Origin: Antilocapra americana
Taxonomy: Eukaryota; Chordata; Mammalia; Artiodactyla; Antilocapridae
Assembly (NCBI GenBank): GCA_007570785.1
Contig: ML660772.1
Span: 34,511,121-34,575,120 of the forward strand
Direction of reading: 5' to 3'
Length of the DNA stretch: 64,000 nucleotides
Shown: positions 13,341 to 26,800 of the stretch, in pieces
Numbering within the stretch: position 1 is the first letter of the stretch
Layout: each line of letters opens with the position of its first letter
Position numbers and translations under genes: made by a program
Notes under the pieces: model-generated
Seen by the model: only the letters and a program-made list of their open reading frames with translations
Told to the model about the DNA's origin: nothing
The model's database searches: none

Positions 13341-13396
<56 letters not shown>
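13341..13396. repeat. (GT)n microsatellite
   Basis: About 28 GT units, then a GCGCGCGCACACA transition. The Cys/Val and Thr/His reading frames across it are artefacts. Confidence 0.98.
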
Positions 13397-13403
<7 letters not shown>

Positions 13404-13435
13404 CACACATCCCTTTCAAGAAGAAGAGATTTAGG

Positions 13436-13608
13436 GGGCTTCCCAGATGGTACAGTGGTAAAGAATTTGCCTACCATTGCAGGAGATACAGAAGACACGG
13501 GTTCAATCCCTGGGTCAGAATGATCCCCTGGAGAAGGAAATAGCAACCCACTCCAGAATTCTTGCCCATGTGGTCCCAAGAGTCAGACATGACTGAGTTG
13601 CGCTACTT
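13436..13608 (+). mobile_element. Bov-tA SINE with an internal deletion
   Basis: Sense tRNA-derived head (GGGCTTCCCAGATGGTACAG, GGTTCAATCCC B box) joined to a Bov-A body from which the segment after TTCTTGCC is missing. It begins 40 bp after the (GT)n tract. Confidence 0.88.
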
Positions 13609-13661
13609 CTCTCCTCTCTCTCAGCTGTTGCCTAGATGTAGGCTCCAATAAAGAGTAGCAA

Positions 13662-13855
13662 GGGGCTAGTGATAACCTGTCTGCTAATACAGGAGACTTA
13701 AGAGAAGAGGGTTCAATCCCAGGACTGGGAAGATCCCTGGAGTAATGACAACCTATTCCAGTATTCTTACCTGGAAAATTCCATGAACAGAGGAGTCTGG
13801 TAGGGCCGCAAAGAGTCAGTCACAACTGAGCACACGCAAATACACACACACACAC
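13662..13855 (+). mobile_element. diverged Bov-tA SINE
   Basis: GGTTCAATCCCAGGACTGGG through CAAAGAGTCAGTCACAACTG, with an (AC)n tail. The head is poorly conserved, so it is older than its neighbour. Confidence 0.85.
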
Positions 13856-16800
13856 GAATAAAATGTTCTAATGTGTGGAGTCATTCCTAATATCAAGAGA
13901 TTAGAAAACCTTTTTGTAAGCACCCACATAGGCAGAGATGCACTTATACTCAGATACACTGCATATGTACATATACATACAATAAATAATCAAGTGTAGA
14001 ACCTATTCAGTTATCCTTTTTTCAGTCTATACAGTGTCAAAAGATCATTCTAAATTTAGGATCCTTTACCTCATTAAGTTGGTTATTATTTTCTACACGA
14101 AATTATTATATTTTTGATCAGTATTTTTAGCATTGATAATGCATTAAGAAAAAAATGTATCTGATATAACTTTTTTTAAAAATCAATGAATCTATATTTG
14201 AACATAGAATAGCATTTTTATAGTCAACTCAGAGCCATTCTGTTTTATTATTTTTTAGGCAGGTATGTAGAAAAAATTCATAAACATGGTATTAAATATT
14301 AGAAGTCTTAACATTTAACTGAAGTTCTTATTAATTTCATTATCAAGGGATAGGTCTAGTCAATACCAATTAGCAGTTTTAAAATGTTTTACATATTAAA
14401 GTACAGTATTCTATTTATCCTAGATTGTCTGGGGACTGTCTAGTATATTAAAAGATTTTGCAAAGTTTCTTAGTAATTTCATTGCTGCAATTATGCCTGC
14501 TAGCAATTTTGCAACATTTTGATAAATATTTTCCATAAATCAAAACCATAACAGCATGAAGAAGCAGATGGTAGGAAACTATATTGAAAAATGTAACAAT
14601 TGCTTTCATTAATAAGGAAATATTGGCTTACTGTTTTCAGCATGGACTATCAAGTAGGCAGTTTGTCAGTTGTGAAGTCTCATGGCTGCTAAGTATCCTT
14701 TTAGATGATTACCCCACGTTCTATATTTTCCAGTGCAGTTTATGTACAAAGTCAGAACAAAAAGTATATTAAAGCATTTAACAATTCTATGCTTTCATTT
14801 TATATATATATATATGCCAAGAAAATATTGGTTCATTTTTTACAGTATGTGTACAAAGATTCATGCATGTATCAGAGAACACCAGTGCTATTTTCTTAGA
14901 AAATAAGACATATTACTTTGCTATTAAAACTGAAAAATAGCAATAGTTATAAATTCTACAGTCTTATTATACTTACATTATTTTCTTGATCTAACCAATG
15001 TTAGATCAAAATTATAGGAATATTATTTCAGTTATTCAAATAGAAAAAATGCTATTAAAGTCAAAGATTTTTAACTACATTGTTATTATTAAAAGATTAA
15101 ATAGCTGAATTAATTTTAGCATTTTATGCCATAAGCAACTTCAATGCTCTTAGGTAAGATCTTTGAATTTAGTTAGCTTATAAACTTCAGTATTCATGTA
15201 ATAAAGAATAATATAACTGGTTGCATATAATTCTTTCAGCACATTTTGCATATTTTCTATTTTATCTGTTATATATAATCACCAGCTTTAAACGTCATAC
15301 AAATAAAATTTATTTCTGTGGAAAAAGCAGCATTGAGAATACAGAAATTTTTTTAATAAAATGGTAACGCAGGAATAGGAGAGGTAGAATTGGAAACACA
15401 AAAGTCTTTAACTTTATTCTTGAAGCATGTTAGATAAATGTAGGGGAAAAAGACATGTAACTGAAGACTTCATCAGTAGAAAACACAATAGAAATTTGAA
15501 TATGTAGAAATACCTACACAAATCCCTTTACAACAAAAAGATAAAAAGTTCCCTTTTATGTATAAAGCAGCAGATAAAATATTTCATCATTAAATTGGTT
15601 GAATCCAGTGGGAAGTTTTTTAATGAAAATAATTATTTTCAGATAATCTCCTATATACTAAAATACTCTATGACTCTCTCAGAAAACAAATGTAGCACAG
15701 AGAAATTTTAAGAAAACTATTTTTATCAGGTTTTAAATACTTCATATACAAATTAGAAATCATGCAAATGATAAAATATTGATGTATACAATGAATAACG
15801 ATTACAGGAAGGTTGTAAGATGCATTAGATCTGCAACACTCTAAATTTTGTGTTAAGTATTTATTAAGTAAATGTAATGAAATCACTGTATATGTAATTT
15901 ACACTAAATCAAATTGACATCTTGTACTTATCAACAAGCAGGGCATCAGAAGGGCAAATGATGTAATTCCATGTAACAGATATAGGCTGTGCCATAATCA
16001 ATACTGAAGCAAAATTCAGTTCTTCAGGTATTTTCAAGAGACCAAGATGTCTGATCTAGTGTTGATAACATAGCAAAATGATTAATTGATTCCAGTTTTC
16101 ATCTACATCTTAGACCTTATAAGGCAGGTAAATATCAGCCTAGAGACATTATAAAATATCAAAATTCCACAATATCAGAAGAGTAAAAAATATTTTTATG
16201 ATAGTTTGAAGTATAAGAAAATTCCGTATGATTCAATCTATCAAAACAAAGAAAAAATAAATTATATTTTACCTTGTGAAATCTAACTTCTCCCTTGACA
16301 TGAAGGTAAATGAGCATACCAAATCAAAAAACTCATTGTGTTTATTTTTTAAAGAAAGAGCTACTAAATATTTTATTTACAGTGATGTGAGTGGCAAAGA
16401 ATGAGTTTTAAAAGTAGAGGAAGGCTGTTTCTCAATGTTCCCAGTCCATCTGGCCACTTACTACTTAGAACTTTTGCACTCACACAAAGAAAGCGATAGT
16501 CACTGACTTCACATCTGTAAACTGGGGAAATATTATCTGTATATATATATTCTCCAGTTATGGGGAAAATTCAAAAAGAAATGACACTAAAAAGAAAAAA
16601 ACATACCAAAAGCTATATCTACTTGTAAGTGGTTCTTGTTATTTTAAGGTAATTAGGAGTTGGAAGGGTTGTTTAATGTGAATCCAGGGAAAGGAAGCCA
16701 ATACTTCAGAAAAAAAGATTGCAAGGGACCTTATCTTGAAAAATAAATAAAAATAATTTTGAAATTATTTTATTTCATTTTAGCGAATTTTATTATGATA

Positions 16801-16923
16801 GCAATTATATAATTATTTGCATGAATAAGGCTTGGTTAAATTGTGTTTTAATAGTCCAGTGATAGCTGATGTTTATTGTGATAAAATTATTTTAGACAAT
16901 ACATCTGTTTTACTGTTGTACAT
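13856..16923. other. AT-rich intergenic DNA, nothing recognised
   Basis: Three kilobases without a gene or a repeat I can name. A perfect 10-bp hairpin with a CAAT loop (TTGATCTAAC / GTTAGATCAA) is at 14986-15009, and a (TA)n run is near 14803. Confidence 0.55.
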
Positions 16924-17132
16924 GGGCTCCCCTGGTGGCTCAGAGGGTAAAGGGCCTGCCTGCAGTGCAGGAGACCTGGGTTCAATCCCCAGGTAGTAAA
17001 GATGCCCTGGAAAAGGAAACAGCAAACCACTCCAGTACTCTTGCCTGGAAAATTCCATGGATGGAGAAGCCTAGTAGACTACAGTCCATGGGATTGCAAA
17101 GAGGTGGCACACAATGGAGCAACTTCACTTTT
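16924..17132 (+). mobile_element. Bov-tA SINE
   Basis: Sense copy starting GGGCTCCCCTGGTGGCTCAG with a good B box (GGTTCAATCCC) and ending GGAGCAACTTCACTTTTC. Confidence 0.93.
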
Positions 17133-18197
17133 CCTAAATCAGATGTACTCTCGTATGTCTCATTTCTGCAAAAATATTATAGGCATCAATTTTCCCAAGG
17201 ATCATTTTTGATTCTTAGATATTCACATAATTTGCCTGTGAATTTATATTATCTCTACTTTGATAAATATATACATATATATATAACTTTAAAATATCAT
17301 TGTCAGAGACTTGCAACATCTAAATATCACAGAGAAACTGAGCCATAAATGTGTAAATATATAACAGAGGCATATGTATAACAGGGGTTGTTAGCATGGG
17401 GCTATTTTATAAGTGAATTCACAACTTCTTTAGTGAAAGCAGCTAGTGTTTGGTATACTTTCTCTTACCAATGCAACTTTATCATTTCTGGAGCTTGGAT
17501 GATATTCAGATAACTAGTGCTCCCTCTACCCTCATTACATATGACGTTAACTGTACACTTTGCTCTTGATGTGAGAATTTTTCATCTGGGATTCAAGGAG
17601 ATATATAGGGCATCCCACCAAACTCTTAATGCATATAAGTTTAGGGCTGCATATATAAACTCTGCATTTTTTGGGGAAGACGGTCTATAACTTTCCATAA
17701 ATTCTCAAGGCCTTCAAAAGTTAAGAACTGAAATTAATTTTTTAATCTACTTCAGCTGACTGGGACAAAACACTATCTTTTACTCTGTCTTTAAAATTAC
17801 ATTATCTATTTCACAATCCCCTAGTAGCTATTATAATCTGCAAGTAGCAGCAAATACTACCTTTTCCAGCAAATATTTCCTCTACCAGATCTCTCTCATC
17901 CAGACTCTACCATCTTGTGTCAAGCCATTCACTAGCTGAGATTATGAGAAATGGCTTTCAGGGCTGAGTAGTAGTATTTTAGCAGAATGGAAAATGATGA
18001 CAAATTAATGACATCAATAGTGTAATTTTTCTAGTATATGAAGAAATTAGAATAATGTATAAAATTAGACAGAAATTAGCCTCTGTCTAGAATGATGTGT
18101 TTTTCATTGACTCAAAGATATATTCCTTCTCTATGATTTGCAATGTTAAATTATCAACTCAGATAACAAAGTAAAATTTTGCAATAAAGTATATAAA
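17133..18197. other. AT-rich intergenic DNA, nothing recognised
   Basis: No gene or repeat family is visible; a TATATA run lies near 17267-17284. Confidence 0.55.
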
Positions 18198-18322
18198 AGC
18201 ATCACCAATTTAATGGACATAAGTTTGAGCAGACTCCGGGAGATGGTGAAGGACAGGGGAGGCTGGCTTGCTGCAGTCCATGAAGTGACAAAGAGTCGGA
18301 CATGACTTCACAATTGAACAAC
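18198..18322 (+). mobile_element. BovB LINE 3' end
   Basis: GCATCACCAATTTAATGGAC then CTCCGGGAGATGGTGAAGGA and CAAAGAGTCGGACATGACTT, the last about 125 bp of BovB in sense. Strongly 5' truncated. Confidence 0.85.
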
Positions 18323-20489
18323 ATAATGTTCTCAAATTCTTGAGGAAATGTATCTTAGTCTTTCTTTCACGTGACCCATTTCAGATGTATTTATCTATCT
18401 GGCATTGATGACTATCCCTATAATTAAGAGTTTTTTCATGTCAAAAAGTGAAAATTATTTCCAATCTCCAAACTCTGAATTGATGCTGTAAACCAAGCCT
18501 GAGATAATTAATACACCATATGGATTTAGTATTTGTCCACTTTGATTAGCAATAAGTCTCAAATTTTGTGATGATGTATTTTTCATGTTAGTAAAACCTG
18601 AAGCACCCTTTCAAAAATTTATCCCAAAGTTAATATTCATGAAAGACTACATCTCAATCATAGTAATACACAGCAGCATTTTAATTTTTAGACTGCTTAC
18701 TCCTGCTAAAAAATATATATATATTTCTACTACATTATTTCATCTTGGTTTTCAAAGAGACTTTCATAAGTTGTTGCCAATACTTTTCAGAATTCCCAAC
18801 AGATGTCTTCTAGATCTCTCTAATGAATGTCTCATGAAGATACTTTCCCAACTTATTCTCATTTTATCATTTAGTTGATATTATTCTCCTGTATAGCCTC
18901 CCCTCCACCAAACGTATGCTTTTTGAAAGAAGTTTTAAATTCTGCTCTTCCACACACTTTTGGGATTCTCCAACCTTCATTTTTATTTTTTCTGAACTTC
19001 GGTATTTGCAGTTTATAGCACACCATATAGACTTAAATTTTAAAAGTCTCCTATCTTTTTTTGTGGTTTCTTATGCAGTCTCATTAACTCCCTGAGGAGT
19101 AAGACCATATCTTGCTCATCTGTTCTATATTTTCATAAAACTTATTGTAGTTTTCAGTATCTCTCCGTAAATACTCACTGATCAGATGATTATTCATGCA
19201 GATCTAACACAGAGCAATATTCCTGGTAAGTCAATTCCCAAAGCTTTGAAGAAGCTCAGGAGAGAAAAAATTGAGTAAATCACCATAGGTATAAGTGTTC
19301 TTAATAAATGCTAACAAAGATCATAAGGTACTTTAAGTACTTACAGGACTAGCACTGTATCTTCAGAGCTGAATGTAATAAGAAAGCTTTTCTGTTTTAC
19401 TAATTATTTTGTCAGTTGGCAATCCAATTTTCAATATTTCATGAATTTGAAGGAAAACTGTATCAACTAATTAATTTAAATTCAGCTTTTGAAACAGTGA
19501 TAAGTGTTATTTAACAAATTAACAAACTGTCCTATTAGGTGGACTTCCAATATTTTATTTGCTGAGACTGATTATCCAATATCTCTTTTTGAAGAAGCAA
19601 AAACAATTTAGTATGTAATTTCAGATGCTGATTAGAAAATCAGAAGAATGAAGGGGAATAAAGAACATATATTTCCTCCATTTTGTACCTGTTTGAGGGA
19701 GTACATTTGTGTGAAGTGATATGATACAATTCCAGCCAATATTCTTGAGGGAAAGATTCAATGTATTCCTTTTCCAGACTGTGCATATCTTCTCTATAAA
19801 TATGCAAAGAAGCTTTTAGAATTTGTGTAATTGAACTGACGGGAATTTGAGTCTTTAGAATCCAAAGTTTTATAAATCTTCTGTGTTTTAGTGTGGAAAA
19901 TTCTAGAGTTTATTATAGATTTACTCTTCAACTATAAATGGTAGATAATCTATCTTTTATTTAGTTCCTCTACAAGGCTTGAACTTTAGACAACATATCC
20001 CCCAGACAATGGAGAAAGGCAATGAACCACCAGATTGTTGATCTTGATTCTTGAAAACTAATGTAGTCAGAGCTTGAATAGGAAAGAGATGGAAATAAGC
20101 AAGAAAACGTTTGCATGTTTCAAGAGGAGGAAAACGTTTGTATGTTTCACAAGGTTTATTCTTGCAGTCTGTTAGCTCCAATAGCACATCATCAAGTGAC
20201 TACTTTTAAAACAGTAGAGAGCTAATTCTCATGTTGTGCCTCTTTCCAGAAAAACAAAATTTAAGTAGATTTGGACTTAGTGGCCAAAGAGGAAAAAAAA
20301 CTTTTTTTCTGTCAATAATTTTTCAACACCGTGTTCGTTCTTCCTGTAAACTCTGCTGTTTCTGACCAATCAGGGTTTCGTAACCAATATGTTCCTTTCA
20401 GAAAAATTAAGCGAGAGAAATGTATGAAACAAGAATGTAATTGCATAGCACCCGCACAAAATTTCTTCCTAGTTGATCAGTTGAGCCTG
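18323..20489. other. 3' flank / possible 3' UTR of TFEC
   Basis: Mostly unique DNA. A diverged L2 3'-end-like patch is at about 19085-19190 (CCTGAGGAGTAAGACCATATC to GTAAATACTCACTGA). An imperfect direct repeat of AAAACGTTTGCATGTTTCA occurs at 20104-20122 and 20131-20149. The TFEC 3' UTR must lie in the right part, but its end is not fixed. Confidence 0.5.
20155..20160 (-). promoter_or_regulatory. candidate TFEC polyadenylation signal
   Basis: AATAAA on the minus strand about 340 nt after the stop, followed by a CTTGTG stretch that could act as a GU-rich element. It is one of several possible signals; the choice rests on position alone. Confidence 0.3.
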
Positions 20490-20495
20490 TTTATT
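20490..20495 (-). promoter_or_regulatory. AATAAA hexamer just after the TFEC stop
   Basis: On the minus strand the stop TAA is followed by an A-run and the hexamer AATAAA, only about five bases after the stop. If used, the 3' UTR would be about 20-30 nt, unusually short, so it is more likely incidental. Other AATAAA copies on the minus strand, for example at 20160-20155, fit a normal 3' UTR better. Confidence 0.3.
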
Positions 20496-20500
20496 TTTTT

Positions 20501-20881
20501 TTATAACTCATCACCATCTTCTGAGCTAAAGCTACTTCTTCTACTACTCTCTTTAGAAACTGCAGGAGAAGTGGCAGATAGCAGAGGATCTGTTCCAAAC
20601 GGAGATACTGTGTCATCCAGGAGCATGTTATCCAATCTTTGTTCCTCTTTCAAAGCTGCGCTAAATGATAAATCTGTGAAGTGTGACAAAGGATCAGAGA
20701 AGGCCATAGCTTGATCACAGAGTTCAGGGCTTGTCCCCTGAGACAGAACCAGTTGTTGGCAGTAGTCTCCTGAATTCTGCTCTAGATGGGTGTGTTGCTT
20801 GGTGATGTGAGCACCTAAATCAACTGTGACAAGTGAAGCCAGGGTTGGCAGACCATGAGCACGAGCCTGTATTTCTAGTTC
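20501..20881 (-). CDS. TFEC: TFEC terminal coding exon F with stop codon
   Basis: The acceptor GTTTGTATTGCAG precedes GAACTAGAAATACAGG. The 381 bases encode 126 residues and a TAA at 20503-20501. The product finishes the zipper ([10 protein letters not shown]) and forms a TFEC-specific tail. The end, residues 273-287, reads [15 protein letters not shown]. It matches the Ser-rich C-terminus of MITF (SSRRSSMS), where serine kinases act. A 127-codon frame on the plus strand over this exon is only its shadow. Confidence 0.96.
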   Translation of the reverse strand, partial: ELEIQARAHGLPTLASLVTVDLGAHITKQHTHLEQNSGDYCQQLVLSQGTSPELCDQAMAFSDPLSHFTDLSFSAALKEEQRLDNMLLDDTVSPFGTDPLLSATSPAVSKESSRRSSFSSEDGDEL

Positions 20882-23800
20882 CTGCAATACAAACAAGAAT
20901 AGTTAAATAATGACTTTTAGAGTTAAACTCAACTCTAGAGAATAAGTCAGAAATAGATCTAACAAGCACTCAACATGAAGACTGGTATAAATTAGAAATA
21001 TTCTTTGCAAATAACAGAGTGTGGTATATTTCTAATGCCTGAAAAATAATCCTGAGGAAAATATTCAGATATCTGAAAAAATTCCTCCCCCATTTGTTCG
21101 TTAAAAGAATACATGATGTATAATGGTTTCACAGTGGCTCAGACTACAAGACAACTATTTGGAGATAGTGGAAATCTTTCAGTCATTCTTCCTAATTAAT
21201 TTCTCAATATAAGACCATTTTATGGAAACAAGTGTTTTACCTGGCAATAAACTTGTTCCATATTAAAGAAAAAAATCTTGGGAGTTATGAAAACCTATAT
21301 TTTGAGATTTTATGTCACATAAGAAGATGAGGCATGACTTAATATAAACTAGCACAATATGCCTTAAGGCTACAAAATCCATAGCAGTGTTACTAAAGAA
21401 ATAAAAGAGGGAGAGGAAAATTTAATGTACAATATTATCCAGAGAAACAAAGATTCTATTTACTATTATTTTTTGACTGGATAATATTTGTATGTTTATA
21501 AAATTGGTTCTATTTTATGCATCTTGCAATTAGTTCTTGTCATTCCTTATATATTTTTAAAGCCAGCTTGATCCTAGATTTCTAATCAAAACAAATTGAA
21601 TCAATCTAATTTGTGAACTTCTAAAAGGCAATAAAAATTATCCTTGAGAAGAAAAAAAACAATTGTTAGTAAGAAGAAAAAAAAAAAACAAGACCAATGA
21701 ATAAAACTGATGATGGATAAGTCATATGCAAGGTACATGATTCATGGCAATGTTCTTATGAAAACCTGAATGCGGAGTAGAAGGCGCCTGTTAGCCTGCT
21801 CTAATTTCTTCTGTCTGTGTTCTAATTCTTGAGCTCTCTGTTGTTCTTTTTGTAGCCACTTGATGTACTCCACTGATGCTTTTAGAATGGTTCCTTTGTT
21901 CCAGCGCATATCACTGTAGAACGGAGAGATAACCTTTTCACAATTGTGCATGTCAGCAGAATTCATAAGAACTTACAAAATCTTTTACATTAATATGAAA
22001 TAATGATTTACATGACTATTATTCACTCTTAGATATTATTGCTTCTGAATAGAAATTTTAATAGAATAGTTAAGAAGCCCTTATATAGTAAAATTAATCC
22101 CAGAATGAAAATAAGTGTCAAAAGAAAGTAATAAAGTGACTTTTTGTGGGAGAGCTAAATGCAATATCATGATTCTACCATTACAGTTTTTATATTTTTA
22201 GTGAAAATTGCTTTTATTATTAACTCTGAGATTAAAATCTATGTGCAGTATTTCTGCATTAATGAACTAGGAAATGTACATTACTGAAGACTTAAGCCTA
22301 GATTTTTTAAGATCATTTCATATGTACCAATCTTTTAACCTACTTTCTATAAGGTTGCTTTTATGCTTCTAGGGAAAAAAAAATAAGGTCCCATGTCTGT
22401 CCTGAATGGTGATCCTGAGTAATTGTGAAACAAATCATTCTGGCAACTTTATGCAATAAAGCAAAACTTTCTAGAATCATAAGACAAATTCTGCCACACA
22501 AAAAGCATCAACACATTTTTTTATAAAAAGCTATATATCTATTTTTAAATAAGTTTATCATAAGTAAATATAATTAAATATTGCTGATAATCTTCAGGTT
22601 GTAGCATAGAAAACTATTTTATTAAAACTTATTTTTAGACAAGAAAAATGATAAATCCAGAATTATAGAACTGGCTACTTATTTTAATGTCTAAAAACAT
22701 ATATCAATCAATTTAATACTATCTGACAATTGGTAATATGTATGGAGAATAAGGCCAAACTAATTGCTAAAAGTTAATCAAAATAGTTGAAAAATCTGGA
22801 TGAATTTTCAGCTTAGGATAATGAGATTTGTTTTGATACAACAGAGAGTAAGCTTGTAAGGAAATTTTTAAAAGAGATTACATTGCATGTGATTTTAGTT
22901 TATGTAATCTACATGAAATATATGCAAATTAAAATGTATCTACTAAGTACTCAGAAGTAGAAAAATAAAGTTTGAAAAATCTGACTGGTATATGCCTCAT
23001 AATTTTGTTTCATTTCTGCTCATGGAAAGAAAAAATTAGAAGGACAGAAGGAATACAACGAAAACAATATCCTAGTCAACTGTGAAATTTACGATACTGT
23101 TTATTTAGGTCTAAAATAAATATTCGAAGTTTTGGTAGAAAACACACAATGGGGACTTCCTTGGTGGTCCGATGGATAAGCAGTCACCTTCCAATGATAT
23201 GAGTTCAATCTCTAGACAAGAAACTAAGATCCCACATTCTGTGGGGCAACTAAGTTCCACACACCACAACTGAGACCTGATGCAGCCAAATCAATAAACG
23301 TGATCAGGTTCAGTCACGTTTGAATCTTTGTGACCCCATGAACTGTAGCCCGCCAGGCTCCTCTGTCCATGGGATTCTCCAGGCAAGAATACTGGAGTGG
23401 GTGGCCATGCCCTCCTCCAGGGGATTTTCCCAACCCAGATATCAAACCTATGTCTCTTGTGTCTCCTTCTTTGCAGGTGGATTCTTTACCACTGAGCTGC
23501 TTGGGGAAGCCCAAATCAATCAATCAATATTCTTTAAAAAGAAAAACACACAAAGGATTTTCCTACAATATCTCTTTGTTGTCATTTCACTAAATTTTTA
23601 AAAGTTCACTCTACTTTAAAGCCATTTTAATGTGTGAGATATCATCCCAAAATATTTTTTCCAAATATATTAAGGAAATATATTAATTATATCTCCCAAG
23701 ATAATTTCAAGCAGTTAGGCACTAAAAACATTATATAGGACAGTATACTGTAAATACCAACACATACAAAGACTTGCCTAAGGAGTGAATGTTGATAGTG

Positions 23801-26800
23801 GCTTATCATTTTCTACAAAATAACTTATTTTAAAGAACTTAAATCTTTGGGGAAGTTAAAACCTTGAATGTATATAGGGCTAAAGCAGGTATTAGAAATA
23901 TGTAAGTTAGAGTAGGAATGCTGCCAGGCAAAACTATGGAAATGTATGATCTGTTGTCATCTTAGGAGTACACATCCACTCACGAGCATTACAAAAATAA
24001 AAAGGAAAGCAAACATCATGATTCTTCTTCCTTTGATCAATATTTTATAACTTCTGATTTAGAAAGTCATGTTAGGTCTCATTTACTACTTCAATTGCCA
24101 TTCTTACACATAAGTAGAAGAAAGTTATGACGGTAGAAGATAAAAAAATCAGTTTAGTAGAAAAAAAAAAACAACCCTTAGGTTTATATCTAAAAAAGTA
24201 GAAAAAGTAGTAAAAAAAAAAAGTGGAAAAAATAATAATTAGATAGCACAATGTGTGCTCTGCTAGCATTTTTATATTTACAAATATGGTTTTTGTAAAT
24301 ATGATTAATGAAAAGCACATATGAAGTAGATCACTACCATACATCTGTAGAAATGCTTCAACTTTTTATTTGTTAGCTCTGTTTGGTTTTATTTTTCACT
24401 AATGGTTAAGATATTATCATTCCCTGGTAGTGTGTTTTTCATTTCATTTTCTCAACATATTTATCTCATCTATAACTGTTTACTATATTTTCCCCTTTTG
24501 ACCATACTATTTTGATCCAGCAAAGAAGAAAGTACAAATTTCTGAAAGTTTTTGATACACAAAAATGGCAACTTCATAGAATTCAAAATGCCTTCAGGTA
24601 TTAGTTTTCATTTCCTAAACCAAGTGAAAATGAAAGTCACTCAGTCTTGTCTGACTCTTTGCGGCCTCATAGATGACAAGAGTCCATGGAATTCTCCAGG
24701 CCAGAATACAGGAGTGGGTAGCCTTTCCCTTCTCCAGGAGATCTTCCCAACCGAAGGATCGAACCGAAGTCTCCCCATTGCAGGCAGATTCTTTACCAGC
24801 TGAGCCACAAGGGAAGCCCATCCTAACCAAATCCTGTTTATTCCAGTCATGAGCTGGAAAGGCACTCAAAGCCATTTTAGAACTGCTGGCTAGTTAGAAT
24901 AGGGAAACAGGGCCCAAACGGCAGTCCAAAACAGTAGTCAAAAATAGTTATGGAAGAATATACTAACACTCCTTTCCCTTATTCGACCCCGAGGTCATGC
25001 TTCATTTGCATAATGTCCCCTTCCCTGACTGGTATCTGATTCATGCTGGCATGAAGCACAACCAATCAAGCCCCTAGAACTACCAAAGAGGAAGTAACAA
25101 AAGATATAAAGAGAGAAACTGAGACAGGTCTAGACCACTCCAACGGGGGTTCTCATGTCTGGAGAGTGTACAGCAAGAACCAAAGAACTGACCCAGTAGA
25201 ACCAAAGCTTTAGAGTTCTTTCTGCTTGCCCAAATGCATGTATTTAGAAGTTGGGCCCTAGGTCTCCTCTTTCTATTTAGCACTGTTTTTACAAATTTGT
25301 GGTTTTCCCAATGCATCTGCCATAAGAAATGTGTTTTCTATTGTGACCTAGTGCATTCTTTGTACATAAAACTGCAACAAAGTTTTCATGAGATACTACT
25401 ATTCTCCTAATATGTGTAGTATGTAATACTTTTATATTTCCAGTGCCTACAAATGATACGATATTAGAACAATTACTAATTCTCCTTTCTGAAATCTACA
25501 AAGAAGAGAAAACCACTTAAGAAGGCTTACAGTGAAGCTTCCCCAACTATTGTCCCTTTCAGATGTGATTATCGATAAACTGATTTTCCTTATTCTAGAT
25601 CAGCCCACAGCCTGCTTTTGTTAATAAAGTTTCATCAGAGTTTCAGTCATCCTCTTTTATATACATACTGTCTATGGCTACTTTCATGCTACAATGGCAG
25701 AATTGAATAATTGTCAGAGATTTTATGCTCACAAAGCTTGAAATAATTGCTATCTGACTCTTTAAAGGAAAAGTTTGCTATCCTTTAGTCTTGACAATGG
25801 AAATTTTGCCATCTCTTGTTCTTGACAATGAATTAGAACCAGAGAGGAGCCATTTTATAGCCATAGATACTCTATAAAAATATAGAGTAATAATTACCCC
25901 TCACATGAGCTTTATCATTTTTGAGGTTTATTATTTATATTATATTATTTTATTTTATAAAACTTCATCCATAATTGGTGCTTTATAGGCATTCAGTCAG
26001 GCTTCATAGTTTAATCATACAGTCTTATCATTTGTTTTCTGCATATAACCTGGCCCTGGCACTGTAGTTAGCTCTATCAGTTACAAGAGAAGCTCTCTTA
26101 ACTGACTTTTATCTGATCACTTTCAGGATTAATTAATGTTCTTCATTCCTTTTGTGATGCTCACTGAGTGCTGTCAGAACAAAGTAGATAATAGAGGCCA
26201 CTAGGCTACCTTCTGAGACACCCAGGTACTTCTGTTATCCTTGTTATCCTGTTATCCTGAGAGTGCTTACTGACAGGCTGCTAAATGAATGTCCATTGTA
26301 CTTATTATTGTGATAGTATAATTAAATTATATATGTTAACTAATGAAATATGAATACAAAACAAGAAAAAGCATTTATAAAACAGCTCTCATTTTTTAGG
26401 GAAAGTATATTAAAAGCCTCAGAATAAAACAAAGTAAAATGTCAGTAAGATAGTTTGCTAAAAATATGCTGTTACACATTAGGGTGCAATCATTTAAAAA
26501 GTCCATCTATACTAAAGTAGATTTAGGTTTTTGTGTTATCTCTAAGAAATTAAAATAGACTATACATTTTTGTGGTTTATGTAAGACAGAAAATTGAAAC
26601 ACATATTCAAACAACAAAGTCTTGACCTTATATCAAATGTTTGGTGAATAAATGTGCATTTATGTTTTAAGTGTTAAAGTTTTATCTAGAAAATGGGTGT
26701 TCTGTTCCGCTAATAGAAAGAGTTGCATGCTGAGAGACTTCAAAAGATTTGAAAAGTTAGTGGTGGATCCTAGACCAAGATTAAGCTCTTCAGGCTCCCC

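Noticed and set aside
13341..13396. Regular short repeats considered as a CRISPR array
   Set aside because: A plain dinucleotide run without spacers, in a mammalian genome.
13319..13579. Reading frames of alternating Cys/Val or Thr/His
   Set aside because: They are translations of the (GT)n microsatellite and the adjacent SINE.
14986..15009. Perfect 10-bp hairpin with CAAT loop
   Set aside because: Short palindromes of this size are expected in long AT-rich DNA; no T-run, gene or conserved setting supports a function.
16924..17000. tRNA-like A and B boxes
   Set aside because: These belong to the tRNA-derived head of Bov-tA (also at 10861, 13436 and 46164); no cloverleaf-forming functional tRNA is present.
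20331..20714. 127-codon plus-strand frame
   Set aside because: It is the antisense shadow of TFEC exon F, whose minus-strand frame, splice site and homology are clear.
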